Assembly: GCA_027886175.1 (NCBI GenBank)
Contig: JAJNNQ010000029.1
Span: 2,852,001-2,916,000 of the forward strand
DNA: 64,000 bases
DNA from: Phylloscopus collybita
Taxonomy: Eukaryota; Chordata; Aves; Passeriformes; Phylloscopidae
Direction: 5' to 3'
Below are positions 1-12,186 of the stretch, in pieces. Numbering within the stretch: position 1 is the first letter of the stretch; each line of letters opens with the position of its first letter. The translations under genes were made by a program, and so were the position numbers. The notes under the pieces are model-generated. The model saw only the letters and a list, made by a program, of their open reading frames with translations, did not search any database and was not told where the DNA came from.

Positions 1-1423
1 TCATTTAAATATTCTATTTTATTTACTAAATACAAGATATCACAACTAGAAGCAATTGTATTCAGGACAATTACTGCAGAACTAGAGACTTTTCATGTTT
101 TGGTTTTTCTGCAGTGGCCATATACACAAAATTGCAGAGTCTTGGATGCATGTCCATTTTAGTCATGCAAGGTGAAAATGAAAGCATATATCACCCTCTG
201 GAGGCTCCTGTGACTAAAAGAAAAACTTGACCCTTCATTCTTCTTTTGATGACAGAAACCTATTGGGCAAATTAAGTACAGTGTAATATATGAAATAATG
301 TATTCATAAATTCATCCAAGAGGAAACTGAAGCAAGTAAAATATTACTGGTTTTGTTGTCTTCAGTCAGAATGATGGAGTAGCAATAAGTCATTTTTATG
401 CATGGACTAGCAACTTCTGTGGCTATTTGCAAGGTGGATATATGATGGGTTTCTTCTGCTTAGACCAAAGAAGTGATTACATTTGTCTACCTTCAACTTA
501 GGTTATTGCACAGAGTCATGCTGGTACTTTCAGCTGTTAGCATTTACATACAGTTTTTAGAGCAGCAGAAATACTGTACTTAGCACTTGCAAAACGTTCC
601 ATCAACACCTGCATAAAAAATAAGATCAAGCAGCTTCTCCTGGTGTGATTGGGAATTAAAACAATAAGACACCTTATAACACTGTACTTAACAAAGTAAA
701 ATATAAGTAAGTAGGCATGTAGGAAATCAATACATTCACATTGCTTCACAGCTTGCCAACAGCTGACATCTATGATAGCATCAACACATTTGTTAAATTA
801 ATGTAGTCAAAAATGTCATTCAATGTTCCTATCCAAGATGCTGGCTACATCACATTTTGGACTTTGTCCCTTCCACCTCACAAACCCAAATGAATTAACT
901 AATTTTTGTTAAAGAAACTGTGCTGTGGCAAGTGTTGTTGTTGGCAAGGGGTTTGACACTGGCTGAAAGCCAAGCACCCACAGAAAAAAAAAATTCACTA
1001 ATTCACCTCTGCTGTATTTGAGCAGAGAAGGGGGAGAGCTGAAGGGCTTTTTGGGATAAGGATTAGGAGAAAATATTAAAGACAAAACAGGCTTTAATTT
1101 AAACCATATAAAGAAAAATTAATTAAGAGAATTAGAAGTGGATAACACAGTTGTCTGTGTCCACAGTATGGTTTCTGTCACACAGAATTTCACTCACTCA
1201 AAATCTTTAAAATATGACATCCAAGACTTGCGGTTTCATTGCCAATAAATCACAGTTATGTAAGCAAGGTTTCACGTCAGTCTTTCCAAGACACCCAGAA
1301 GTGTTAATATGATGCCTTTAAAAAAAAGTTCTTTAAAAGTACATATCTCAGCTGTTGAACTTCTGCAGGACTTTAAAATTTAAATAGGGAACAAGGCTAA
1401 AATGCACTAGATTATCTTAAAAT
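1..1423. other. Unique AT-rich DNA, nothing recognised
   Basis: Both strands were read. Only short open frames occur and none resembles a known protein. No repeat family, RNA gene or strong simple repeat is visible. Confidence 0.6.
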
Positions 1424-1945
1424 CGTAGAATCATAAAATTTTTTGAGTTGAAAGGGGCTTTACAAAACATATAGTTCCAACCCCACTACCATTCACTAGA
1501 GCAGAAAAAGCCCCACCCAGCCCGATCTTGAACACTTCAAGGGATGGTGAGTCTACAACATCACTGGACACTCTTCCAGTGCCTCATCGCCCTCACAGTA
1601 ATGAATCTCTTCCTAATATAAAAACTAAATATACCCTCCTTCAGCTAAAAGCCATAACCCTTTATCACTGCAATTTGATACTTACCTTTGTGAGAAATTC
1701 CTGTCCAGTCTGTCTCAAAGTAGTGGAAAGTACTCTATGGTCTCCCCAGAGCCTTCTTTTCTCCAGGCTGCACAACCTGAACTCACTCGTCCTGTCTTCA
1801 AAGGAGGAGTGTTCCTCTGAGCTCTCTGGTCACTTTTGTGGCCCTCCTCTGGAATAGTTTCAACAGGTCTATGTCTTTCTTTTGTTGAGTGCCCCAGAGC
1901 TGGACACAATATTCTGGGTGGGGTCTCACAAGAGCTTCCATCCTT
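1424..1945 (-). mobile_element. CR1 LINE, 3' end fragment, antisense
   Basis: Read on the minus strand this is the 3' end of a CR1 retrotransposon. The plus strand opens with the antisense of the CR1 tail (GTAGAATCATAAAATT, then GAGTTGAAAGGGGCTT), followed by antisense 3' UTR and the last part of the reverse-transcriptase ORF. The minus-strand frame near 1840-1940 keeps [15 protein letters not shown] and the following [15 protein letters not shown], both typical of the CR1 ORF2 C-terminus. It is 5'-truncated near 1945, as most CR1 copies are, and carries stops and indels, so it is inactive. The exact 5' boundary is uncertain by tens of bases. Confidence 0.9.
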
Positions 1946-4900
1946 AAAGATAACTTGTTACGTGCAACTGAAGTGAACATTTCTCATACTGTCAGAGAGG
2001 CTTTATTTTTCAGTGTTGCAAAATATAGTGTTATTATACTTTCTTGGCCTTACCCTGGATATCCTAATGGGTCACTCTTTTATTTCCTTGACTTTGATTA
2101 ATTTGTTCTGAGCTGGCTCTATTTCAGACCACAGCTAACAAAAAATAAAATGCAAATATAAATTGTCTAAATTTTATGCCAATTTTCTCTAAACTGACGT
2201 TTAAGCTTCTTTTTCATCCTGTGTAATATAAAGAATAGATATAACTATTAGAAATTAGAATCTTTTCCTGATTGCTTCCAAAACTAAGTCAAAGCTTTTG
2301 TGACAATTGTCCTAATTTCAAGCAAGAATATAGATAAAAATGTACAACTTCCACTGTATTTCTGCCTACTTTCCACTTTTTCGTTCTAGCACTAGACTGG
2401 TCAACCATAAATGACAAAATATTTAAATAATTTCCAAATTCAAAACATATCTCAGTACTTCAGCATGTTATTATTTCATCAGAATGGAAAATCAGATGAA
2501 ATAAGAAAAAACCCCACAGAACTACCATAGAAAAAAGTCATTAGGTAGAATTTCCTCTGCTAGGTGAAACTAATCCGCTTTTCTTCCTTTCTTCATTTTG
2601 CTTTATCTCCCATGGATTTCTTGTTGCCCTAATTGTTGTTCTGTACCTTTGTAAGAATACCTGGAAAATATAGTTCCAAATGTTATCAAATATTCCTGGA
2701 CCAGAAATATAACTTGTGTCCCAAAATATATGTCAATATTTTGGCAACCAAGATCCCTGTACCAGCTCAGGAGTAAAGATCATATCAGCTCAAAACTATG
2801 ATGAAATCAAAGGAAAAACACAAAAAGACAGTTTCATGCCAATTGTTCAAGCATTTCACAAGGGCAAAACTGGAGATGCTAATCTTACAGGTGTAAAAAG
2901 AAACAGGGTTGCAAATCTTCATAAAGTGTCTTCTCTCCAAAACTGAAAAAAAAAGTCAAATGAGAAAAATAAGTTCTCCAAGTCTACCATGCTGTTTTAC
3001 CCTTCCTCCTTCTAAAACTGTTTTTTAAAAGTAGATATAAATTATGTCTAGATTTTGGATCCAAGCATCGTGATGTTTTACAGCTATGTTAACAATGGAT
3101 CTTTTCCTCAAAGATCTCAAGTCCATTTTGTTGTTTGGTCCATATATCAGCACCTGAGTGCATGAATGTGATTTATTCTGTGCAGACACCTAACCAGCAT
3201 TTTTACTGATATGGATTTTACTTATGGAGCTGTTCTGCATTTTTTGCCCAGCTGTCTTTGAAAGCCAAACTAAAAGTGCAAATTCAGCTAAATGAAAATA
3301 CCCTTGCTGTACAAACGGGAGTTGCACTTATTTCAACACACATTAAAAGGTCAATGTATTATTGCATGGTTACATACACAATTTTTGCTGTTGTGTTCCA
3401 CAGTACTTAGATTAAAAGTTGTTGAAATATGGGTAAGCACTTTGATGTAATGGGAAAAAGTGGATCTTTATTTCACAAGATTACAAAAAAGCTCTGAGAC
3501 CAGAAGTCTTTAGATACCCTGGTCATAAACAGGACTTGGTTTCATCCAAAACACCCAAATTATAGATACAAAACTAACAATACAAATCATAATAGAAGTA
3601 TCTATATTTTCACGTTTAAGAAAAAATAATAGATTCTAAAGCATTTAAACATCACATGAATACTCTATGAATAGATATGCATATATATATCTTAAATTTT
3701 CTCTTTATGTATATGGAAAATAATAAAATATCTCTGTCCAATTTATTTACACTTGTTGGGTTATATAAAGTTAAAGAAAATTTTGGGCCAAGTGACTTTC
3801 TTCCTTTAGCATGTAACCACCTTTTCTACAAAGTATTATTTGGTACAAAAAAATTATAAAATGGATCTTTGTCATTCCAACAGAACAAGAAGTAATAACT
3901 GGATTAGGATAAAATTGGATTTTGGAGATGGAAAAAGAAGATTGCTCTTTCTTTCATTCAATCATTGCAACTTAAAGGCTGGTTACTTGTGTAGCCCTGC
4001 TTTACACTGAATGCAGCCTCTCTCCGACAAGATTTCAAGCATTCTCTGCAGCAGTAGCAACTCAAGCTGCTGCTGCCTCCTTGACTTTATGTTTCCTTGG
4101 AATAATGCCAAAAGAATGAAATGAAAGTGCATCAGATAAGAACACTTAAACAGAGATAAGCTACATTTTCAACTTTAAAATCCCTCTCAATCTATTTAGT
4201 TTTCCAGAGATGTAACAGAAAAAGAACTTTTCACGGGCAAGGAACAAGAATAAAAGCTGGGAATGCCAATTTTCCTCCTCCTGGTAAAAAGGAGAACTTT
4301 TCTCTGTCAATAGCCCTATGTGCCTCCTAATAAAGAGACACTTACCAATTGCAGGCAAGTATGTAGTCTAGAATTGTTAAACAAAGTCTTTAAAATTTTT
4401 GCTTGTGAAATTGGCACAACAAACATTGCCTTTCCTTGGAAGGTTATAAAATATAAGCATTCAGCTCATTATATAGAACAGTGAAGTATAAACAGCATAA
4501 GCAGGTCGATAGAAAATTGAGTCTTTCATTGTTTGATTCAAAGGTTTTTAAAAAAATTTTTGACCTTACAAAGGCTACAATTTGTTTTACTTTTATTCTA
4601 AAAGATAAAAAAGGGAAGAGGATGAAATTACCATGAATGCATTTGCATTACTATTGCAACAGAGTTTTATGCTCCAGAAAGGAAGCATATTCCTCCATAC
4701 TCTGAAGGAAAGATATAAAGATCAGTGGATGAGGATAATGATTCCACTAAGTCTCCTTGAATATTATTACTGGTAGAAATACATCCATGAATATCTTCTA
4801 ATTAAGTAATTACTATTAGAGTCTCAGCCAGCCACTGGAACTAATTCTGAGTACTTAGTAGCCATTAGATAGTCCTAGAGACAATAGGTCAGCAATTAAT

Positions 4901-5182
4901 AAAATACAGGATAGAATAATTGCTTTGCCAATAGAAATTACAGGCTTCCTCTTGGTTTATTACATTTAGTTATCCCTTGCTGTGGATTCCATTTGCTTTA
5001 AAAGAAATCACAAATATCTAAGCTTCTTTCATCATATAAGAAAAGAATTCAAAACAGACTCTCTTAGAAAAAGTCTTTGGTGTTATAATTTAAATGGAAA
5101 TGGAGTTACTTAACACCCCAAGTGTTGAGTCCATGACATCAAAATATTAACATTTAGAAGTATTCAGGGCCAGAATGTGGCC
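1946..5182. other. Unique AT-rich DNA, nothing recognised
   Basis: About 3.2 kb without an identifiable gene or repeat family. A 76-codon frame at 2716-2946 and others are of the length expected by chance in AT-rich DNA and resemble nothing I know. The part around 4780-5000 is rich in TAATTA-like words and could be conserved non-coding sequence, which cannot be tested here. Confidence 0.5.
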
Positions 5183-5290
5183 CTAAGGAACCTGATCTGG
5201 TGAATTCCACCCCTGCCTATGACAGGGGGCTTGGAATTATGTGATCTTTAAGGTCCCTTCCAACATAAACTTCTATGGTTCTATGAGTCC
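5183..5290 (+). mobile_element. CR1 LINE, extreme 3' end fragment
   Basis: About 100 bp of CR1 3' terminus on the plus strand. The series CCTGATCTGGTG, CCCCTGCCTATGACAGGGGG, GATCTTTAAGGTCCCTTCCA and a decayed terminal octamer pair (TTCTATGGTTCTATGA) follow the order of the CR1 3' UTR. It is severely 5'-truncated and carries no coding sequence. Confidence 0.9.
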
Positions 5291-5860
5291 ATGAGGGTAT
5301 GACTTTATGAAATTAATTCCCAAATTATTCAATTTCTACACTGACATTTGACGTAACAGTGTATGGTAATTTATCTAAATTGTCTAGAGTCAATTTAAAC
5401 TCTAATCCTGTACCAGTTTGTGTGCAATCATATTCAGTACCATGAGCTTTCAGAGAAAATTCAAGGTACAAAGATGTTAAAAGCCCAATGTACAATGTAC
5501 AACGTACTGCCCTGTATTCCTAAAGGTACTGTCCCATATACATTAGTATTCCTCTACCTGGAAAAGATTTTCCTACATCAGCTGTGATATATATTTAAGT
5601 TTAATATATTTGTAATGATGCCATAAAGAATGAGTGATATGATGTTATTTCACAACTATTATTTTCTTTCGCAACTCTGTAGAAAAAATATTTGTCTGGA
5701 CACCAAAAAGATTCCAGTATAATGTTGACAGCAGACTCAATCAGAATACATTGAAATCTATAACCCTGAGCTAGCAAAGCATTTCTGTACCTGCTGTATA
5801 TGAAATAAACAAGTGATCTTATGGGTTCTACAGGACTTACTAAGACTTTAACTTAGAACT
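5291..5860. other. Unique DNA, nothing recognised
   Basis: No gene, repeat family or RNA is visible. Confidence 0.55.
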
Positions 5861-6032
5861 TTTTGGTTTGTGTTTGTTTGTTTGTTTGTTTGTTTTGTGG
5901 GGTTTTGGGGGTTTGTAGGTTTTTTTTGTTTCGGTGTGGTTTGGGGGTTTTTTTGTGTGTTTTTGGTTTTTTGGTTTTTGTTTTTTGTTTGTTTGTTTGT
6001 GTTTTTGTGGGTTGTTGGTTTGTTTTTTTTTT
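5861..6032 (+). repeat. T/G-rich low-complexity tract with (GTTT)n
   Basis: A 170-bp stretch almost free of C and A on the plus strand, starting with about six GTTT units and continuing as irregular T and G runs. Open frames on both strands here (polyphenylalanine/valine/cysteine type on +, lysine/threonine type on -) are composition artefacts. Confidence 0.95.
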
Positions 6033-8936
6033 AGTATGGTATATCACATTTCAGTATTAGACAAGAGATGATGCAAAGCACATCTTCTATGACCCTGGAG
6101 ACTATGGAACCTAAGCCTGGAAAGGCACGTTTAAATCAGACATATATCAAAAGCTATTTTAATTTTGTAATATACCCACCAAATATAGTGGTAATTTTAG
6201 GGATTTTTTTTCATCATTAGAAAGAAGTATAATAATATTTTTTGAAAGTAAGAATTTGATTTGTTCCATACAAGATTTCTATGGTCAAAATCACTTTATG
6301 AAAAAAGGAGTTCTAAAGTTTGCTTGAAAGCTTGAACTTTTCCAGCCTTCTAATGCTTGCTTGAGTGACAGAATGATATTATTCTGAAGGTTGCACAGTG
6401 ACTCTTTGATCTTAAAGCTTGTAAAGGCCGTCTCATATGTGCGTGTTCTAATATTCACTGATAATCTGACTTGAACTTCAAGGCTATAAGACCTTGGATC
6501 AGTGATTTGCAATTCAAGTGTCTCAAAAAAAAAAAAATAGGAAAACCAGCTTAGTCTTATTAAGTGTTGTTGTAAAGCTATTGAAAGCATTTTTTTCTTA
6601 AGCAGCCCTGCAGTTCTGGACAGAAATTTTTCCTACATAAATACATAGAGAATGTTACAAATATCAGTGTGGGCTCCCTTAAATCACCTTTTCCCTCTCT
6701 GTTCCCTCTACCAACCCATAAGAAATCCACACAACATTTTAAGTTAATGAAAATAATAAAACACTCAAACAGGTAATCTAAGAAAATAGGGCAAAATAAT
6801 TTCTTTTTTAAGCTGCATCCTTGTTGCTATATGTTGTTTTACTGCAATACAAGTTGTGAACCTTCTGGATAGGATTGTCATAATGCAATCTGTACATTGT
6901 GCAGAGATGTAAAAGGGAAAATAGTGTTAAAAACTTATATAGGAAAGATGAGATGCTAATACTAAATCTTGAACAAAATATAAATTGTAGAGACAGCCTG
7001 AAATAACCTGTCATTTGTCTGTGTAAATTCCTCTGGCTCAGAAGTCTAGCCTGACTGAGAATGGGTCCTCCAAGGTTTGATTGGTCCAACCTGTCATGAG
7101 AAAAGTCCTCACTGGAAGATGACTGCACTGGGGGCCAAGACTGTACCAAGTCATAGAAACAGTATCTTGCGGTGAAGAAAACGGAAAACTAAGTCTACAA
7201 TTTGTGCCCTTGACAAATAAAGTCATGCCAAAGTTCACTCAGACTGAAGTAGTGTTCTATTCTTTTCACTGATTTTCCATCTCTCTGCTCTGTCTCCTTT
7301 GGCCTTGTTCACATTTTACATTCTTTTTCAGTAACCGCATGAAAAAATCATGCCATTTTATCAGTTTTCATGTAATCACTGTTCCATCTTTATTTTAAAA
7401 TACAGAGTTTGCCTCAATGATTTTCTTAATTAGTCATAGCTGTGAGATAAAATATGCTTCTTTCTTTCCATTCAAGTTTGTGTTTCCTAAAGAGCAACAC
7501 CATACATATTTGAAGATTGTGCTTGAAAATACATTATGTAGTATAGAAAATAGTATTGGGTTTGCACAGGGGAAGAGACATATTATTGCTATCTGGAGAT
7601 TCACAGACTTCAACAACTTTGGTTTTGTTTTCCTATATTTCATAGTAACAGTAACAGTAACAGTAACCGATGCAGTGAATGTATATAACAGTTTTCCAAG
7701 AGATACTGATAAACAAACAAAAATAATATGTTAATCTTTGTGGAGATTATTAAAAAAAAAAAAAAAAAAAGCTACTATAACCCTTAGAATAATGTGTAAC
7801 AGAAATCATTAACAATTTAAAATATTTCTGAAACATCAGAGACTGAAACATTGAACTAGTGTTTTGGCCTTCAGTTACCTAGACTGAAAGAATGAATGTT
7901 AAAGTGAAAAACATACAATAATGATTTAGTAACTAAATCCATTCAGTGTTTCGCTAACACAGAATTCATCAGAATTAAAGCCTCACAAATAACAGGATGC
8001 AACAAAAACAAAGAAAAAAAATTGAAACTATGATTTGGCCCTGAATTATAAGGAGACTTTATGGTAGAGGACAATTACTTGGCTTTCTACCACACAAAGT
8101 CAACCAATAAGCAAGGTGCTTTAAGTTTCTAAAGGTACAAGCCACACATACCTTTATCTGGTTTTCTTGGATAGCTTATACATGGCCTTAAAACATTTTT
8201 AGGAACAATAACGTCTTGTGATATGCATTTTTCCAAGCAGAAAATCACCTTGGGCCCAAGACCACCCCAACATATTAATCCAGAAGTTCAGCTCTGAAAC
8301 TTGGCCTAGTGCCCCATACTTTAGTGCAGTGGATCTGGGCAGCCAACTCCTCTGCCAGAGATCTCAGAAACAGTGTGTGAGGCTCCCTACATTACTTAAA
8401 GTACCATATAAGTTAAAAGATCTGTTTCATTGAGAAAAATAGGCCCACATTTGAAGTAATGGAAGAACTATGCATTCTCTATACATTTTTTTTAAGGGGA
8501 CCACAAACAAAAAAGACTTCTGGCAGCAAGTAATTGTTGCTGAAAAGTATGGTAGAAATGCATTAAATCTAAGGATACATGAATGAGAATTTTTCAAGTG
8601 CAATATGTAGAACTGGACCTTAGTTGTGTTCTCTAGCTAGAAGTTACTGTACTGTTCCATCATTGCAGTTTTACAGGTTTCACATAATCTTATAAATGTG
8701 GATTCACCCATAAATTTTTTTCCTTTTATATCTAATTTAATTGATTTTATTGCTTGACTGTTTATCAGTTCCAATAGATAGTTGTTGGAGTTTTGTACTG
8801 TATTTCTCTTCTTCCTATTTCCTCCAGCTGCTTGATCTGTCAATCAAAATTATACTTTCTATAGGATAAGAAAGGAACAGTTTAAATATGATGAATCTTC
8901 ACTATAAAAAAGTTAACAACACACTAGGAAAACACA
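6033..8936. other. Unique AT-rich DNA with minor simple repeats
   Basis: Contains a short (AGTAAC)4 tandem at about 7643-7668 and an A19 run at 7752-7770. The part around 6980-7240 is slightly GC-richer, with overlapping minus-strand frames of 113 and 66 codons, and might be a very old repeat, but I recognise no family in it. Confidence 0.5.
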
Positions 8937-8989
<53 letters not shown>

Positions 8990-8999
8990 CAGACAGACT
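8937..8999 (+). repeat. (GATA)n microsatellite ending in (GACA)n
   Basis: About 14 nearly perfect ATAG/GATA units followed by three GACA-type units. An A16 run follows at 9008-9023. The length suggests a polymorphic locus. Confidence 0.97.
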
Positions 9000-9023
9000 G
9001 GCTTAAGAAAAAAAAAAAAAAAA

Positions 9024-10300
9024 GAGAAGTAAATATGACATTGCAAGTAACAACCACAAGTCTGCAAAATCTCTTAAAACACTAGCAATTATACATGTGA
9101 TTGGATGCAGAATCGTACCATAAATCCAGAAGGTAATCCCAAATTTTAAAATCTATCTCATTTCAATCAGAAATTCATAGATTCAAGTTTAATTTAATTT
9201 TATTTACTCATTGTGACACAATAGGAAACAAGCATTTTGTTCTTTAATAGAGACTTTGCTAATGGGAATAACAGCTGTTCGCCAAGTTTCTGTACTCCAA
9301 GGCATCTTAAAAAGATCACACATCTTTTTGTGTGTAAAAACAGTTGAAAGCTTTATGTGTAATTATTTTCTGCAATAGAGGTGAAATTAAAGTTCAAATG
9401 TAATCAAGTGGTTTATGCCACTTAATCTTTTGTTATACTGTTTTTTGTAGTTTAAAATTTTAATTTTTTATGACAAAGAGCTAGTCATAAAAATGAAATT
9501 TTTTTATTATACAATAAAATTATTTTTAAAAAATTTACATAATAAAAATTATATACATCCATACTGTATCATTTCTATGCATACCTATATTTGTTTTGTA
9601 CAATAGACCTTTGTAACATATATATTAGCTCTCTTATTTCTAGTTAATGCGTTTAAGAAACGGTCACATTAGACACAGGACAATTAATTATTTAGAATTT
9701 GGTTCTGTTCTATTCTATTTGCTAAGCAAACCAGGAACAGCACCATAAAGCAAGTGGTTAGCAAAGGTTTGTAAAACATATCCATAGCTAGGTGTTTAAA
9801 CAAATATGTGATACAGGAGATACACACTAGATGCTATAGAAAAAAATATACAATACACACCATGTGTCATATAATCCATACCTACATTTTGATCTATACC
9901 ATCTTTGCATTTTGCTAAAAAATTGGTATCAAACTTGACTGCCAGTATTTAGGTGTTACTTTCCCTATATGTCAATCAAGGGAAATAAATTTCTCCAGAA
10001 GACATTTGTTAATGTAAAATCTATGCTCTGCTACTAGCTTTAGGAAACATCATCTGCTTCTCGTGCCTTCCTGAGAAGTCTTTTTGACATGCAGTCATGC
10101 ATGTCAAAACTTATGTAGAAAAAATTCTAGGTATCTCTTTCTAAAGGCAGGCAACTTGCACCTGTGGGACTATGTAAGGCTATATGCTATAAAAGAGACC
10201 ATGCAATTGGTAAACAGACAGCAGAACTATGATTTCTCTCATACTACATTTTTCACCATTTATTTTTCATCTCTGTATTTTTTATTTTACAGAAAAAGCA
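9024..10300. other. Very AT-rich unique DNA
   Basis: No gene or repeat family recognised. It holds a perfect 12-bp inverted repeat at 10082-10109, listed separately. Confidence 0.5.
10082..10109. repeat. Perfect 12-bp inverted repeat with 4-nt loop
   Basis: The arms TTTTGACATGCA (10082-10093) and TGCATGTCAAAA (10098-10109) are exact reverse complements around the loop GTCA. Function unknown; it could extrude as a small hairpin. Confidence 0.9.
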
Positions 10301-10349
10301 TAAAATAAAATAAAATAAAATAAAATAAAATAAAATAAAATAAAATAAA
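10301..10349 (+). repeat. (TAAAA)n pentanucleotide microsatellite
   Basis: About ten near-perfect TAAAA units in uniform phase. Confidence 0.97.
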
Positions 10350-10762
10350 CCAAAACTGACCTAGAGACTTGAATTTTGCATGCAAGGAAAGTAAAATATG
10401 AAAGTAAAGGAAGAAATAGCAAATGAATTAAAATGTTTGTTTAGTATATATAGTTAGTGATTTAATTGGTACCATATTTCCTCATTGAAGTGTTTTCTTC
10501 TTTTTCTATCAAATGATAAGCTTTCATAAAGCACATGATATGCTTTTTCATAGCATCATTGCAAAATTTAATGTACATCCCAAGTGAGCATGACCACTGA
10601 CAAATTCTTTGAGATTTTTTAATTTGGAGGCTACATGTAATAATCATATAACCGCATGAAAGGGAAAGCTTGTAAGGCATTAGGGGAAGTTATATAGCTT
10701 AAATATCTTGATGATGTTTGAGGGTTGTATATGAAACAAATTTACTTAAAACTTATGTGTAA
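10350..10762. other. Unique DNA, nothing recognised
   Basis: No gene or repeat family visible between the microsatellite and the next CR1. Confidence 0.55.
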
Positions 10763-11264
10763 CATAGAATCACAAAATGTTAAAGGGTTGGAAAGGGCCT
10801 TAAAGATCTAGTCCCAGCATCCCATCTCAGAGCCTTATCCACTCTGTCTCGGGCACTACCAGTGGTGAGACATCCACAGCCTCCCTGGGCAACTCTCATT
10901 GTAAATTTCTTCTTAATACCCAACCTAAATTTCCCCTCTTTCAGTGTGTATCCATTACTCCTTGTCCTGTCACTACAGCTCCTTATGAAGTGTCCTGCTC
11001 CAGCTTCTCTGTGGGCCCCTTCACATACTGTGAGGTTGCTACAAACTCCACATAGGCTGCAGGATGAATGGTCCCAGTTTTCTAAGCCTATCTTTGTAGG
11101 CGAGGGGCTCCAGTCCTCTTATCAATTTCCTGGCCTCCTCTTGACTTCCTCCAAGAGTTCCATGTCCTTATGTTGGAGGAGGTGGAGGCAGCACTCCAGA
11201 TAGGGTCTCAAGAGAGCCAGAATCTCCTCCCTTCATCTTCTGGTCACACCTCTTTTGATGTAGC
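10763..11264 (-). mobile_element. CR1 LINE, 3' end fragment, antisense
   Basis: The plus strand starts with the antisense CR1 tail (CATAGAATCACAAAATG, then GGGTTGGAAAGGGCCTTAAA) and continues through antisense 3' UTR and the end of the reverse-transcriptase ORF (words such as CTCCTTGTCCTGTCACTACA and GATAGGGTCTCAAGAGAGCC). It is 5'-truncated near 11264, about 500 bp long, with enough substitutions and indels to be an old copy. Confidence 0.9.
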
Positions 11265-11442
11265 TGTTAAAGTTAAGACCTCCTGCACCCCTCTCTCTTT
11301 TCCCTATCTCTCTCTCTATATATATCTCAATGTACTGTTAAGGAAAAATATGTGCTACTTACTAGCATTCGTATCTTAATTCAGGCAGAGACATCTCTCT
11401 AATAATTTTAATAATCAGTTCTTAACACCATCAAATCCATGT
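11265..11442. other. Short spacer between CR1 and an LTR
   Basis: Contains a CT/TA-rich stretch (about 11291-11328) and no recognisable element. If the LTR boundary proposed next is right, CATGT at 11438-11442 is its left target duplication. Confidence 0.4.
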
Positions 11443-12186
11443 TGTTGCGTCACAACCCCAGGGCGCTGGGTGCTGCGACAGTGCATATCTGGTTTTGGCC
11501 CAGCTCGGTATTCAGGCTGGGCCCCCAGCTGCTTTTTGGATTACGCTTCAACAAAGTTCGTTGGTGGGGTTTTTGGCTTGCAGGCAGCTCAGCTCACGCT
11601 GACATGGCGGTGGCAAAAGAGGGGAATTTTAGAGGCTTTGAAAAAAGAGGCTTTATTTGGTGGGGGGGGGTCAGGGGCCCCCCAGCCTCAGGCCAGTGCC
11701 TCCAAAAGACACTGGACCTGGGCTGCAGAGCGTTTTTGTACAACCATTCAAAGGGGTGGGTACAACACGTTTAAACCAATAAAACAATTAAAACGATACA
11801 TGCCAGCTAGATTACATAAACACTAACAAATCCTAAATAGGTCTGGGGGTGGTCTTTCGGGGTTTTGCCAACCAGGGGCCGAGCTCCTGGACCTTGAAGA
11901 TAAGAATTTTGTGATGGACAAGAGAAAGATCATACGTGAAACAGGGATATAACAAAAGGGAACCAATAGGGAAGAGACTCTGTGCAGAGACTCTGGTTGT
12001 CTTAGAAACTTTATCAGCTACTTTGAGACAAAGGGGCTCTTTTAAGGTATCTACTATACTAAAACTTACAATATAAAAAAAAAAACTATACTACATTCAT
12101 AACTAAAACTTAAAAAACATTTCTTTGCACAGCCACACATGTCTCTTCAATTTGGAGGCAAGGATGTTGTACAGGACGGTGTCACA
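11443..12186 (-). mobile_element. Endogenous retrovirus LTR, antisense, probably solo
   Basis: GC-richer than its surroundings and LTR-like when read on the minus strand. A polyadenylation signal AATAAA (antisense TTTATT near 11651-11656) is followed on the minus strand by about 200 bp of U5-like sequence ending in CA against the left boundary, and preceded by a long U3-like region. The plus-strand left edge TGTTGCGTCAC starts with TG. CATGT precedes it (11438-11442) and recurs after a CA at 12187-12191, a plausible 5-bp target duplication. A second CACACATGTCT about 49 bp earlier (ending CA at 12137) is an alternative end. No primer binding site or internal retroviral sequence flanks it. Family not identified. 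Confidence 0.65.

Noticed and set aside
5853..6060. Open frames on both strands in the T/G-rich tract
   Set aside because: Composition artefact; no stop can easily form and the peptide is low complexity.
6808..7238. Overlapping minus-strand frames of 113 and 66 codons
   Set aside because: No recognised domain, no splice context, and mutually exclusive frames; more likely chance or very old repeat DNA.
8937..8999. CRISPR-like regular array
   Set aside because: Simple GATA microsatellite with no spacers, in a vertebrate genome. No direct repeats with unique spacers occur anywhere in the window.
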